Shown piece after piece: positions 8,729 through 18,568 of a DNA stretch of 64,000 nucleotides. The stretch spans positions 868,001 through 932,000 of the forward strand of contig CAKQCB010000001.1 in the NCBI GenBank assembly GCA_934216615.1, given 5' to 3'. Origin of the DNA: an uncultured Anaerolineae bacterium. Lineage in GTDB: Bacteria; Chloroflexota; Anaerolineae; Aggregatilineales; Phototrophicaceae. The translations under genes were made by a program, and so were the position numbers. The notes below the pieces were generated by a model. The model saw only the letters and a list, made by a program, of their open reading frames with translations, ran no database searches and was not told where the DNA came from. Numbering within the stretch: the stretch's first letter is position 1; every line of letters starts with the position of its first letter.

Positions 8729-9729
8729 ACTCCCTCAATAGGTTGAGTGAGCGGATAATCAGCACTTCTTAAGACATCTAACAGCGAGTCCATCGTGTCG
8801 GGGTCATATGCCTGAACACCCCCCGCCCCAATGAACGTCTCGAAACTGTCGCCGTCCATTTCCATAATGGCAGCAGTCAAAGATTCCCTTAAGGTCAAGG
8901 GGACATTATTCGCCACCACAAAAATCGCATACGGCACTTCTACAGAAGGGGTCAAGGCTACGATAGAGGTTCTCGCCTGTCCGTTCGCCTCTTCTTCAAA
9001 AGTGGATTCAGACATTCCAAAAATTGAACATTCTTCTTCGAGCATTGCCTCTAAGAGAGCTTCAGGGGTTTCGTAATCTTGGATGTTCTCAAATGCGGTC
9101 AGCGGGTTTAAGCCATTGGCTGTGTACAACAGCGAGGGGTACATCCATGTTTGAGCATCAGTCACATGGACACGGCAAGCCGTTTCATCAAAGTCTGCGA
9201 CTTGTCGCGAAGTGGACGATTCCAGCACATATAGGTGGATGGTCTCACCGGTAGTGAGCGTTTGCCCGCGCCCGCGCGTCGCCTGTAATAGAGGTTCTAC
9301 ACAATCTAAAGCTTGGGCAGCCGCAAACGTCATCGCGTCCACCCATGCGGTGATGTAATCGTCTGAAGTCACGTCACACAAGGCGGCCAATATATCCGCC
9401 GAAAGATCAACAGTGTTCACATCAACCGTCAGTTCGGCATCGTTCAAAAATGTCGTCTCTACAGCCTGTGTCGCGCGGTTGGTGGCGCTGTTGGAGGGGC
9501 CAACAGGGCGGTTTATCAGCAAGACGACTGGGTTTTCTTCACTGCCCGGCGTTTGTGTGGGTTCAATGGTGGGCAATGCGGTTGAACGTGGGGTCACGGT
9601 CAAGGTGGGTTGCAAGGTGGGGCCAGCGATCCCCGCACGACGACACGCCGCAATTAACAAAACACTACAAAGCAGCAAGCAAGTTAAGAATATTTTATTC
9701 CACCGCATAGCTTTCACTCGTCGCATCAT
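8725..9729 (-). CDS. Lipoprotein with PhnD-like substrate-binding fold
   Basis: The protein has 334 residues. A lipoprotein signal (LLLCSVLLIAAC, Cys about 29) is followed by a Thr/Pro-rich linker (about 35-65). The globular part begins with NPVVLLINRPVG and has VPYAIFVVANNVPLTLRESL late, like periplasmic binding proteins of the phosphate/phosphonate (PhnD) type. No ABC permease or ATPase lies next to it; instead it overlaps a glycosyltransferase gene. It may bind a ligand at the membrane surface without being a transporter part. The fold assignment rests on weak similarity. Starts at 9729 or the Met at residue 8 are both possible. Confidence 0.55.
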   Translation of the reverse strand: MMRRVKAMRWNKIFLTCLLLCSVLLIAACRRAGIAGPTLQPTLTVTPRSTALPTIEPTQTPGSEENPVVLLINRPVGPSNSATNRATQAVETTFLNDAELTVDVNTVDLSADILAALCDVTSDDYITAWVDAMTFAAAQALDCVEPLLQATRGRGQTLTTGETIHLYVLESSTSRQVADFDETACRVHVTDAQTWMYPSLLYTANGLNPLTAFENIQDYETPEALLEAMLEEECSIFGMSESTFEEEANGQARTSIVALTPSVEVPYAIFVVANNVPLTLRESLTAAIMEMDGDSFETFIGAGGVQAYDPDTMDSLLDVLRSADYPLTQPIEGV

Positions 9730-9816
9730 CCAACCTCACCTACACCATGAGAACCATTCACATATTATGCTCATGGATGGTAGCGCAAAATGAACTGAAG
9801 ATAAAAGAAACAGTTC

Positions 9817-11217
9817 TTAATTCCCACCTATGCCCGCGTCTGCGACCAAATCAATTTGGCGCGAACCGACACGGCTGTTAAATTCGCTCACCGCGACCGA
9901 TTCATGAATCAAGCCTGCCCAGCACGCCTGTGGGTTCACAACCTCGAGTTCAGTCATGCGGATCGCGCCCCACACGACCACCTGTTCACCCGCAGGAAGA
10001 TAATAATAAGATACACCGTTCGCGGGGTCTACGCGTTCAATCAAATTTTCTTGATTGCCTAGCCCCCAACGCCAAGGATAATCACGCGGGGCGGTTTCAC
10101 AGTCAATGCCGATACGCCACGCGCCCGCTTCTTCAAACCAGCCTAAAGTCGATGCGTTTTGATCCCATGTATAGACAGTACCGGGTTCTGGCCCTGTCGT
10201 CCGCACAGGTACACTGCCGATATTACTCACAGTGACTTTGAAAACTAACATATCACCCAGTTGCATCACCACTGTCGAAAGGTTGAGCGATTCTGGTTGG
10301 TTGGGAATGTCGATCAGCTCACCCGCTGTTTCGCGCGTGGAAGTGAAACGGTCATTCCATACCAGCGAATCAAACACCACATTGATACCAGAGGCTTGGG
10401 TCACGATCTGGGCGACGGGTTTTCCCCCTTCTTCAATCGTGATCTCCGTAGAACGCACCACCCGCTGACCCACCGCATCCTGTGCAGAGGCGATCAGCGT
10501 ATATGTCCCGTCCGCAGGCGGGTTCGCGCCTTGGTCTACCCCGCCATCATAATCGAACGAATGACGGCCAGCTTCGCCCATCAGGTTTTGTTCAAAACGT
10601 TCGGGAATCACAAATTCTTCCCCATTCGCACCGATCAGATACACCGTTAAATCAGCAGGTTGGGTCAAAAAGACATTCCCTGTGATGCGGTCGCTTAACC
10701 CATCTTGGTTTGGGGTGAACGTGGTAGGCGCAAATGTGAATTCTAAAATATCGGGAAGCGGAATATTGCCTTCGCGCAACGTAAGCTGACCTGTGCGCTC
10801 GTCTTGTTCGTCTGTTTCGGGGTTATGCGCACTTAATAACCATGTATAAGCCCCATCCGGCATCAAACGACGTTCAATCGTCCCCTGATAGGTATCGTCT
10901 GGTAAGGTGAAGCCATCCACAACACCACTAAACTGAACTTGATATTCCCCTGCACTCCGTGCAAGATCATTTCGATAAACAAACGTTTGTCCATCTTCTG
11001 CCGTAAAACTGAGGGTGATATTGGCAGAATCGGATAATTCATAGCTGAAGACCGTCACATCCTCTGCGCCGTCGGCATTGGGGGTGATGGTGTCGAGCGA
11101 AAACGCTGCCGCAGTGATCAAGGGTAAATCTGGCTGGAGGACATTTAAGCCCACAAACACCACCAAAACCACCACTAAGACAGCAGCAACGAGTGTAATT
11201 ACAGCAGGAAATCGCAT
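9817..11217 (-). CDS. Membrane-anchored protein with repeated FlgD-like Ig domains
   Basis: Taken from ATG 11217 because MRFPAVITLVAAVLVVV then forms a proper N-terminal membrane anchor (466 residues); the frame is open to 11280. Two domains start with closely similar motifs, LDTITPNADGAEDVTVFSYEL and FTPNQDGLSDRI. These are the hallmark of FlgD/CHU_C-like immunoglobulin modules, each with a DGTYT-type closing strand. The C-terminal third has YYLPAGEQVVVWGAI and PQACWAGLIHE and looks like a further beta domain. It is likely a surface adhesion or structural protein. No operon partner is evident, and it diverges from lon. Confidence 0.6.
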   Translation of the reverse strand: MRFPAVITLVAAVLVVVLVVFVGLNVLQPDLPLITAAAFSLDTITPNADGAEDVTVFSYELSDSANITLSFTAEDGQTFVYRNDLARSAGEYQVQFSGVVDGFTLPDDTYQGTIERRLMPDGAYTWLLSAHNPETDEQDERTGQLTLREGNIPLPDILEFTFAPTTFTPNQDGLSDRITGNVFLTQPADLTVYLIGANGEEFVIPERFEQNLMGEAGRHSFDYDGGVDQGANPPADGTYTLIASAQDAVGQRVVRSTEITIEEGGKPVAQIVTQASGINVVFDSLVWNDRFTSTRETAGELIDIPNQPESLNLSTVVMQLGDMLVFKVTVSNIGSVPVRTTGPEPGTVYTWDQNASTLGWFEEAGAWRIGIDCETAPRDYPWRWGLGNQENLIERVDPANGVSYYYLPAGEQVVVWGAIRMTELEVVNPQACWAGLIHESVAVSEFNSRVGSRQIDLVADAGIGGN

Positions 11218-11322
11218 AAAATGTGGCTCACTTTCCACAATTCCACTAGCATAAAGCATCGCACAGTCTACAAGATGCAATCAGTGATAACTAGAGTGTC
11301 CTCTTTAAAAGACGCTAAGATC

Positions 11323-11369
11323 GCAGTGAATAGAATCACAATCCACTGCTCATCAAATTAAGGTAAAAT
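11323..11369 (+). promoter_or_regulatory. Inverted repeat and -10-like box upstream of lon
   Basis: GCAGTGAA at 11323-11330 and TCCACTGC at 11342-11349 form an inverted repeat (7 of 8 positions) with about 19 bases between arm starts, near two helical turns. TAAAAT at 11364-11369 could be the -10 box. No convincing -35 is visible. The repeat would suit a dimeric regulator. It is not the CIRCE element. Confidence 0.35.
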
Positions 11370-11406
11370 AAAATTCAGTTTATATGTGTTTAACAGAGGC
11401 AATTCC

Positions 11407-13848
11407 TTGTTCGAACCTTTAGCAACACAAGATTTTCACTCAGTTCCCAATGCCACCCTAGATGAGGATGGCACTTTTTTGCGCCCGATTGTGCCACTGC
11501 GTGACCAAATCATTTTCCCTAACATCATTTCGCCGATCATCTTGATCGAACCGCAAACACGACTTGGGGCGGAAGCAGCTTTTGAAGCCCAAGACACAGC
11601 CATTGTCATCAGCGTGCCGGAAGAAGCACCCGAAAATTTAACGGCGAAACATATTCCCAAAATTGGCGTTGAAGTGGCGTTGAACCATCCCCTGCGCCTG
11701 CCGGATGAGACCCATTCGATCCTTGCGCAAGGTCGCCGTCGGGTCGAAATTATCAAGGTCGTGCAGACGCGCCCGTTTTTAATGGCAAAAGTGCGGATCG
11801 CCGAAGAAATCAACACGCCGACCCGTAAACAGACACCTAAAATGCAGGATGCGGTGAACCTGTTCAAGCGCTTGATCGCCATGAGCGAAACCATCCCCGA
11901 TGAAGTGTATGTGTTTGCGCTCAACGCCGACAGCGCCGGCTGGCTGGCTGACCTCATTCTCTCGACGTTGAACTTGACCCATGAAGATCGTCACAAAGCG
12001 CTCACCACGATGGACGGTGAAAAACGCTTAGATTTCGCCGTCGAAATTATGCGTGAAGAAGTGCAGATGTTAGAACTGCGCGACGAAATTTCAGGGCATA
12101 TTCAAAAAGAGATGGATCGCTCTCAACGTGAATATTACCTGCGCGAGCAGATTCGCGTGATCCAAACCGAATTGGGCGAAAAGGACATTTTCCAGCGTGA
12201 AATTGACGAACTGCGCGCCAAAGTCGAAGCGGCGGGCTTACCTGAAGAAGTCTTACAAAAAGCCACCCGTGAGCTTGACCGCATGGGGATGATGCCCAGC
12301 ATGGCGCCAGAAATTGGCATCTCGCATACTTACATTGATTGGCTCGTCTCTGTTCCATGGCAACAGCGCAGTGAAGAACAGTTGGATGTCAAAAAAGCGC
12401 AGAAAATCCTCAACCGTGACCATTACGGATTGCAAAAGATCAAAGATCGCATCCTCGAATTCATTGCGGTGCGCAAACTCGCGCCTGAACACCGAAGCAG
12501 TACCATTTTATGTTTTGTTGGCCCGCCCGGTGTGGGTAAAACCTCGTTAGGTCACAGCATTGCTGAAGCGTTGGGGCGGGAATTTGTCCGCATCAGCTTG
12601 GGCGGGGTGCGGGATGAAGCAGAAATTCGCGGTCATCGTCGCACATATATCGGCGCATTGCCCGGCCAAATCATCCAAACCATGCGACGTGCGGGAACGA
12701 TCAACCCCGTCTTTATGCTCGACGAAATCGACAAGCTCGGCATGGACTTTCGCGGTGACCCTGCGTCAGCGTTGCTTGAAATTCTTGACCCTGAACAAAA
12801 CCAAGCCTTCTTTGATCACTATCTCGACGTACCTTATGATCTTTCAAAAGTCATTTTCTTGACGACTGCGAACGATATTGATCCGCTACCGCCCGCGCTG
12901 ATTGACCGTCTCGAACTCATCGAGTTTTCAGGGTACACCCAAGAAGAAAAATCGGCGATTGCGCGCAAATTCTTGATTCCAAAACAATTGGAAGCCAACG
13001 GGCTAAAAAATGCAAACGTGCAGTTTACCGAAACCGCACTCCAAATGTTGATCCATAACTACACGTATGAAGCGGGTGTGCGTAACCTCAACCGCGAAAT
13101 TGCCAACGTATGTCGTAAAATTGCCCGCCAAGTCGCGGAATCCAAACGGCACCCGACGCAAATCACCGCGACGCATATTCCTAAGATGCTCGGCCCTGCC
13201 CCATTCTTGGATGTGAAAGCCAACGATAAAAATGATGTCGGCCTCGCGACAGGTTTAGCATGGACGCCCTTTGGCGGGGATGTGCTCACCATCGAAGTGA
13301 ACATCATGCCCGGTAAAAACAACCTCACCATGACGGGGTCATTAGGCGAAGTGATGCAAGAATCTGCCCAAACGGCGATGAGCTACTTGCGTTCCCGCGC
13401 CGACGATTTTGATATTCATTATGACGACTTCGAAAATTTTGATGTCCACGTCCATTTGCCTGAAGGTGCAGTGCCTAAAGATGGCCCATCCGCTGGGGTG
13501 ACGTTGGCTACCGCGCTGATCTCTGCTTTCACGGAACGTCCCGTTGCCGCCGACTATGCAATGACGGGTGAAGTGACATTAAGGGGCAAAGTGTTAGAAG
13601 TTGGGGGCATCAAAGAAAAGTTACTCGCAGCACGACGAGCAGGCTTAAAAAAGGTCATCATCCCCAAGCCGAACGAACGTGATTTGATCGACCTTTCAGC
13701 CGACGTATTGAAGTCGTTAGAAATACACCCAGTCGAAACGATGAAAGAAGTTCTCGACCTCGTTCTTTTGGAAGGAAGCCAAGAAGAACGTAAAATTGAC
13801 AGAATCCGCCGTGAAAAAGCGGAAAAAGATGAGGATGACGAGGAATAA
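11407..13848 (+). CDS. lon: ATP-dependent Lon protease
   Basis: Lon is a cytoplasmic AAA+ protease that removes damaged and short-lived proteins. The LAN substrate-binding domain (about 25-230) is followed by a coiled segment with REYYLREQIRVIQTELGE. The AAA+ module has Walker A GPPGVGKT (about 372-379), and the protease domain has PKDGPSAG with Ser695 and GGIKEKLL with Lys738 as the catalytic dyad. The frame is open from GTG 11386, but AGAGG at 11395-11399 sits 7 bases before TTG 11407, which I take as the start (813 residues). An AlbA_2-type regulator gene follows after 6 bases. Confidence 0.95.
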   Translation: MFEPLATQDFHSVPNATLDEDGTFLRPIVPLRDQIIFPNIISPIILIEPQTRLGAEAAFEAQDTAIVISVPEEAPENLTAKHIPKIGVEVALNHPLRLPDETHSILAQGRRRVEIIKVVQTRPFLMAKVRIAEEINTPTRKQTPKMQDAVNLFKRLIAMSETIPDEVYVFALNADSAGWLADLILSTLNLTHEDRHKALTTMDGEKRLDFAVEIMREEVQMLELRDEISGHIQKEMDRSQREYYLREQIRVIQTELGEKDIFQREIDELRAKVEAAGLPEEVLQKATRELDRMGMMPSMAPEIGISHTYIDWLVSVPWQQRSEEQLDVKKAQKILNRDHYGLQKIKDRILEFIAVRKLAPEHRSSTILCFVGPPGVGKTSLGHSIAEALGREFVRISLGGVRDEAEIRGHRRTYIGALPGQIIQTMRRAGTINPVFMLDEIDKLGMDFRGDPASALLEILDPEQNQAFFDHYLDVPYDLSKVIFLTTANDIDPLPPALIDRLELIEFSGYTQEEKSAIARKFLIPKQLEANGLKNANVQFTETALQMLIHNYTYEAGVRNLNREIANVCRKIARQVAESKRHPTQITATHIPKMLGPAPFLDVKANDKNDVGLATGLAWTPFGGDVLTIEVNIMPGKNNLTMTGSLGEVMQESAQTAMSYLRSRADDFDIHYDDFENFDVHVHLPEGAVPKDGPSAGVTLATALISAFTERPVAADYAMTGEVTLRGKVLEVGGIKEKLLAARRAGLKKVIIPKPNERDLIDLSADVLKSLEIHPVETMKEVLDLVLLEGSQEERKIDRIRREKAEKDEDDEE

Positions 13849-13854
13849 TTTGAG

Positions 13855-15288
13855 ATGAGTGCCCCTGCTACCGATGATCTTTCGCAACTGATCCAAAATG
13901 GTCGTACTGCTCAAGTCGAATGGCTCAGCGAAAACAGCACTGTTGAACTGATTGCCGAAACCTTGACCGCAATGGCGAATACACAAGGCGGTATGCTCAT
14001 CATCGGCGTGACGGGTGCTTCGGGAACGGTGATTGGGGTCAAAGATATTGAAAACACGATTGATCATATTCTGCAAGCGGCACTCGCCATCGACCCACCT
14101 TTAATCATCCCCATGCCAAAGGCGCATCGGCTTTCAGAGCAGTACATTGTCAATGCACTCGTTCCCCCCGGCATGCCCCACGTCTACGCACATGATGGAC
14201 GTTATCTCGTCCGTGAAGGCATGGAGAACATCGCCCTAAAACCGCGTGAACTGCGCCGTCTCATCATGGAACGTGGAGAGGCCAGCTTCGAAACCGAGAT
14301 TGTGCGCGGGGCCAGCATCGATGACTTAGATTGGGAAAAAGCGCGCGCCTACGCCGCGAAATTAGGCGGGGCGAATGATCGTAAAATCGAGAGTATCCTT
14401 TTGAAACGGGGCTGTCTTGCGATGCAAGATGGCCGTTTGCGCCCCACCAACGCGGGCATGTTGTTGTTCGGTAAAGAACCACAGAATTTCTTGCGCGGGG
14501 CAGAAATCACAGCGGTTCGCTTCGCTGGCGAGAATATGAGTGATAAATTCACACGCCAAGATATTACAGGAACCCTGCCCGACCAACTTCAGCGTGCCGA
14601 AACCTTCCTGCACGACCATCTGCGCAAAGATAACCGCCTTGGGTCGAGCATGGCGCGTGAAGAACAATTTGAATACCCCATGGAGGCCGCTCGCGAATTG
14701 GTCGTCAACTCCATCGCTCATCGCGACTATAGCATTGGCGGAGACGGCGTTCGGCTGTTCTTATTCAAAGATCGCATGGAAGTCATCAGCCCGGGGGGAT
14801 TGCCCGGCCCTGTGACCATCTCGAATATCAAAGATGAACGGTTCTCGCGAAACCCGATCATCGTTCAAGTGCTCTCAGATTTAGGGTTTATCGAACGGCT
14901 CGGGTATGGGGTTGACCGCGTGATTGACCTGATGCGTGAACGTACCTTACGCGACCCCGAATTCTCTGAAACTGCGGGGGGGTTCCGCGTTGTCTTGTTC
15001 AACCAAGTGCAAAAACCGGAAGAAACAACACCCGTCGAAACCACGCCCAGCATCATCATTGATGGGCTGTTCAGGGGCATCCCTGTCAGCCAACGCCAAG
15101 AGGCCGCCATCCACTTTTTGCATCAAAATGGAACGACGCGCATCACCAATAGTGATTTAAAAATGATTTATCCGGATGTGCACCCAGAAACGATTCGTCG
15201 TGATCTGGCTGACCTTGTGAATAAAAAGATTTTGCGTAAATTAGGTGAAAAACGCGGCTCCTACTACGTACTCAAAACTGAAACCTAA
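13855..15288 (+). CDS. AlbA_2-domain putative DNA-binding/ATP-binding regulator
   Basis: This 477-residue protein belongs to the COG2865-like group. The N-terminal AlbA_2 (Schlafen-type) domain (about 10-130) has VEWLSENSTVELIAETLTAMANT and GGMLIIGV. The middle has a HATPase-like segment with ELVVNSIAHRDYS (near 281) and VISPGGLPGP. A C-terminal winged helix has TNSDLKMIYPDVHPETIRRDLADLV, a DeoR-like recognition helix. Such proteins are thought to be transcriptional regulators. Only 6 bases separate it from lon, so the two are probably co-transcribed; whether it regulates lon is not shown. Confidence 0.75.
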   Translation: MSAPATDDLSQLIQNGRTAQVEWLSENSTVELIAETLTAMANTQGGMLIIGVTGASGTVIGVKDIENTIDHILQAALAIDPPLIIPMPKAHRLSEQYIVNALVPPGMPHVYAHDGRYLVREGMENIALKPRELRRLIMERGEASFETEIVRGASIDDLDWEKARAYAAKLGGANDRKIESILLKRGCLAMQDGRLRPTNAGMLLFGKEPQNFLRGAEITAVRFAGENMSDKFTRQDITGTLPDQLQRAETFLHDHLRKDNRLGSSMAREEQFEYPMEAARELVVNSIAHRDYSIGGDGVRLFLFKDRMEVISPGGLPGPVTISNIKDERFSRNPIIVQVLSDLGFIERLGYGVDRVIDLMRERTLRDPEFSETAGGFRVVLFNQVQKPEETTPVETTPSIIIDGLFRGIPVSQRQEAAIHFLHQNGTTRITNSDLKMIYPDVHPETIRRDLADLVNKKILRKLGEKRGSYYVLKTET

Positions 15289-15379
15289 AAATCCATTTTG
15301 GACTATCATGAAGTTATGCCAACGATCTGAATGCGTGAAATCTCCACGATCTGTAAAAGCATACGTAAGGCAAACGAGT

Positions 15380-16738
15380 ATGAAACTGAGTATTCAGCGT
15401 TTTTTTATTTTTTGTCTCTTTCTTTTCACCGTCAACCTTTTTCAAGTCAGCATCAGTCAAGCCCAAGCCCCAGTAGATGAGCAAACGTGTCGTAACAGCG
15501 CCCAACTGGCCCTCACCACGGTTCAATTCAGTTGTTTTGAAGTGGGGCGTAACCAAGCCTGTTACGGAAACCGCCTCATTGATGTTGAATTTCGCGAAGA
15601 TCAGCTTGGGGTAGCCACCTTTGAAACGATTGGCGATCAAGTTTCGTTGAACAATTTGGTGAGCCTACACACGGCCGACTATGACGCGATAGAAAATATT
15701 TGGGGGATCGCCCTCATCAAAGCACAGTTACAACTACCCGACGCCCTGCCGGGTCAAAATGTGACGATGTTATTGTTTGGCGACGCTCAACTGGATAACC
15801 TTCACGAAGATATGAGCGTCGTGCGTTTAAGCACAGGCTTAGGGGGCTTACAGTGTGCCAATATTCCCCCTGCATCTTTCGTCATCCAATCCCCACAAAA
15901 CCAAGCGCTGACGATGAACGTCAACGGGGCGGCGATTTCGTTTGGCTCGACGTTGATTTTTCAAATCATCGGGCAGAATGAGGGTCTTCTTTCTCTACGG
16001 GTGACTACGCTTGAAGGCACGGGTACGGTGCTCGCTCAAAGCCAAGCGGTGATTCTACCTGCGGGAAGCACTACCACTTTACCGCTGGATAGTAACTTGA
16101 TGGTCGCGGGGCCACCTTCTCCTGTTGAACCGTATGACCGTCCACAGGCCGAACTTCTACCCCTCAGCTTATTAGAACGTTCCATCACCTTGCCAGAGGG
16201 CATCAACCCCACAACGGATGTTGTGTTGAGTCCAACGCCAGATGTCGTCATCACGCCTCCCTCAACGGGGTGTGTGCCCCGCGCAGATTGGACAGCAACT
16301 TATATCGTTGGGCAAGGCAATACCCTATCCCAAATTGCGGGTGCGGCGGGTGTGAGCCTCAATGAAATGGTCACAGGCAACTGTCTTGAAGATGCGTCAC
16401 GCATTTTTGCAGGTCAGGTATTACAAGTTCCACGCTCGATTGTGTTGAGCACACCAACCTTCACCCCAACGCCAACATCTTTGCCCACGCAAACACCCAC
16501 CCCGCTCACCTTGCGGGCTACGCGCACAGAAATTTATCAAGGCGAATGTACAACTATCCTTTGGAGCATTGAAGGCATTGATCAAATCTACTTCAATGAA
16601 ACGCCCACCGTAGGCACAGGCCAACAAGAGGTCTGCCCTAGTGAAACTACGACGTATAACCTACGGGTCGTTTATCGGGATGGTTCTCAGCAAACATATC
16701 CCATCACCATCACCGTTGTAATCGTCACCCCGGGATAA
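15380..16738 (+). CDS. Secreted protein with LysM domain and Ig-like C-terminal domain
   Basis: Start taken at ATG 15380, with TAAGG at 15366-15370. From there MKLSIQRFFIFCLFLF...ISQAQA forms a clean signal peptide; the frame is open to 15245 inside the previous gene. The mature part has a beta-rich domain, then a LysM motif (TYIVGQGNTLSQIAGAAGVS...IFAGQVLQVP, about residues 307-355). A Thr/Pro linker and an Ig-like domain (TRTEIYQGECTTILWSI) follow. LysM binds peptidoglycan-type glycans, so the protein is probably retained in the cell wall. It is 452 residues long, with no enzymatic motif. A hairpin follows the gene. Confidence 0.7.
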   Translation: MKLSIQRFFIFCLFLFTVNLFQVSISQAQAPVDEQTCRNSAQLALTTVQFSCFEVGRNQACYGNRLIDVEFREDQLGVATFETIGDQVSLNNLVSLHTADYDAIENIWGIALIKAQLQLPDALPGQNVTMLLFGDAQLDNLHEDMSVVRLSTGLGGLQCANIPPASFVIQSPQNQALTMNVNGAAISFGSTLIFQIIGQNEGLLSLRVTTLEGTGTVLAQSQAVILPAGSTTTLPLDSNLMVAGPPSPVEPYDRPQAELLPLSLLERSITLPEGINPTTDVVLSPTPDVVITPPSTGCVPRADWTATYIVGQGNTLSQIAGAAGVSLNEMVTGNCLEDASRIFAGQVLQVPRSIVLSTPTFTPTPTSLPTQTPTPLTLRATRTEIYQGECTTILWSIEGIDQIYFNETPTVGTGQQEVCPSETTTYNLRVVYRDGSQQTYPITITVVIVTPG

Positions 16739-16758
16739 ATTCAACAAATTCTCTATAA

Positions 16759-16794
16759 AACAGGGTGGCGTTTTGATCCAAGAGCCACCCTGTT
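16759..16794 (+). terminator. Stem-loop after the LysM gene
   Basis: A perfect 11-bp inverted repeat (AACAGGGTGGC / GCCACCCTGTT) with a 14-base loop. No T-run follows, so it may be an RNA-stabilising structure or a factor-assisted terminator. Confidence 0.5.
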
Positions 16795-16895
16795 AGCCTA
16801 CTCTCACCCCGCGTTTTAAGCCTTTCCATAGTACCTGTTAAAAAATCATGGTATTCTAAAAACCGCGTTTTAGTCTCATAGTGATACAATTTCAT

Positions 16896-18497
16896 ATGAA
16901 TTCACGTTTTCACGTAGCTTTTAACTCTGTTCGCATCTTCCTCATCACTTCACTTGCGGTTATCTGTGTGGGGTGTGATGCTTTTGCGTCACCCACGCCC
17001 ACCCCTACCGCAACCGCCACTTATACACCGACTTATACCGTTGAGCCGACGCTCGAACCGACGGCGACGTTTACATCAACGGCGACCCCACAACCTACAG
17101 ACACACCGACCATCACGCCGACAGCGACGGAAACATTGCTTCCCACCGCAACCTTCACCCCATCGCTTGTGCCGACCCAAGTCAACACACCGCAAGCGAC
17201 CGTCGGCTTTGTGTCAGATAACTTTGATCAAGTCGTCGCGCCTGCCAATATTGTGACGATGCTCGAAAGCCCGATGATTGCCTACATCAACACCAACAAT
17301 CGCAATCAAGGCGTGAGCGCGCTCACCCCACAGCCGGGCAATCACATTCAAACGTTGTATTACGCATCCCCCACATCGCGCGTCTCTACCGCCATTATGA
17401 CTGTAGACAGCTCTACGGGGGGCGATATATATCCCGCTCCTTCAGGGGAATTTTTAGCCTATATTCGGCATGATCCTAACCCTGCGATTGCAGGCGTGTA
17501 CATCGTCAATTTAACCCTGTCGATCCCGATGCAAGGGCGCGTCCTGCCCATCACGTCATTCATTCAAAGAGGGATTTTAAGTTCTCCATCATGGTCGCCG
17601 GATGGGACACGTCTCGCCTTTGCCCTTGCCACTGAATACGATATGGATATTTTCACCGTTGGCAATCAAGGGCTGAGTCCGACCAACATCACCCAATCTG
17701 GCGCTTATGATTTTTGGCCGACCTATTCGCCCGATGGGAATTTCATCCTGTTTGTGTCAGATCGTAACGTCTGCCCAACATGGATTCCCGCCCAACCTAA
17801 CACCTGTGATGGTAATAATGTGCCACCCCCGACAGGCGGTCACGTGTTCATCATGGATATTGCGACGCGCATCGTCACCCAAGTTTCAAACCAGTGGGTG
17901 ACCGAACCGCCACGCTGGTTAACATCCCGTTTAGTCACCTATGCCAGTGGTGACCCTGCATTTGGCGACCCCGAACGTTCGATTTTCATCAATGACATCG
18001 TTGTGGGCCAAGAAATTGAAGTGAATGTCCCCAACAGCCCTGACCTGATTAAATTATCTGAGGTATGGTCACCGACGGGCGACATGGTGATGTACCAAGC
18101 CGTCAACGGAAGCCAAACCGAAATCGTGCTGGCAACCGTCAACGGCGCTGAAATTGCACGCACAAATGAATATGCATTTGCCCGTTATGGCATGTCTGGA
18201 GCATGGTCGCCCAGCGGCAGCGCTGTCGCGATTGGGGGACGGCGGGGCGTTTGCCCGCATGGGGTGATCGTGCGTAACAATCAATTCCAAGCGGTGACCA
18301 GCGGAATCGCACCTCCAAGTATGTGCGAACCCGCCTTTTCGCCTAATGGTCAGTTTTTGGCATTCACAGGCGTCACACCGCGCGTTGATGGTCGTGTGGA
18401 TGTCTTCGTTGCCAATTCAAACGGCGCAGGGCCAGCTAGCATCACAGGGTCATTACTGGGTGAAATCCAAATGATCGGTTGGGTGGGTGGACAGTAG
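16896..18497 (+). CDS. Lipoprotein with TolB/PD40-type beta-propeller
   Basis: Start taken at ATG 16896; GTG 16881 is also in frame. The signal ends in a lipobox (AVICVGC, Cys near 28). A long Thr/Pro linker (about 33-105) made of PTPT/PTAT units follows. The propeller repeats carry PSWSPDGTRLAFAL, WPTYSPDGNFILFVSD, SEVWSPTGDMVMYQ, GAWSPSGSAVAI and PAFSPNGQFLAF, each an SPDG-type blade of the TolB/WD40-like PD40 family. It is likely a surface sensor or scaffold of unknown ligand. Length is 533 residues. No clear ribosome binding site is visible. Confidence 0.7.
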   Translation: MNSRFHVAFNSVRIFLITSLAVICVGCDAFASPTPTPTATATYTPTYTVEPTLEPTATFTSTATPQPTDTPTITPTATETLLPTATFTPSLVPTQVNTPQATVGFVSDNFDQVVAPANIVTMLESPMIAYINTNNRNQGVSALTPQPGNHIQTLYYASPTSRVSTAIMTVDSSTGGDIYPAPSGEFLAYIRHDPNPAIAGVYIVNLTLSIPMQGRVLPITSFIQRGILSSPSWSPDGTRLAFALATEYDMDIFTVGNQGLSPTNITQSGAYDFWPTYSPDGNFILFVSDRNVCPTWIPAQPNTCDGNNVPPPTGGHVFIMDIATRIVTQVSNQWVTEPPRWLTSRLVTYASGDPAFGDPERSIFINDIVVGQEIEVNVPNSPDLIKLSEVWSPTGDMVMYQAVNGSQTEIVLATVNGAEIARTNEYAFARYGMSGAWSPSGSAVAIGGRRGVCPHGVIVRNNQFQAVTSGIAPPSMCEPAFSPNGQFLAFTGVTPRVDGRVDVFVANSNGAGPASITGSLLGEIQMIGWVGGQ

Positions 18498-18568
18498 CAG
18501 AAGTGCTGTAGTCCCGCTAACATTGTGCCGTATAACTATCATTTACTACTTATGCAGAGGAGCTGTTT

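Noticed and set aside
11323..11349. CIRCE heat-shock element at lon
   Set aside because: The arms do not match the conserved 9-9-9 CIRCE sequence.
16990..17200. Tandem DNA repeat or CRISPR-like array
   Set aside because: The repetition comes from PTPT/PTAT codons of a protein linker; units are not identical and no spacers exist.
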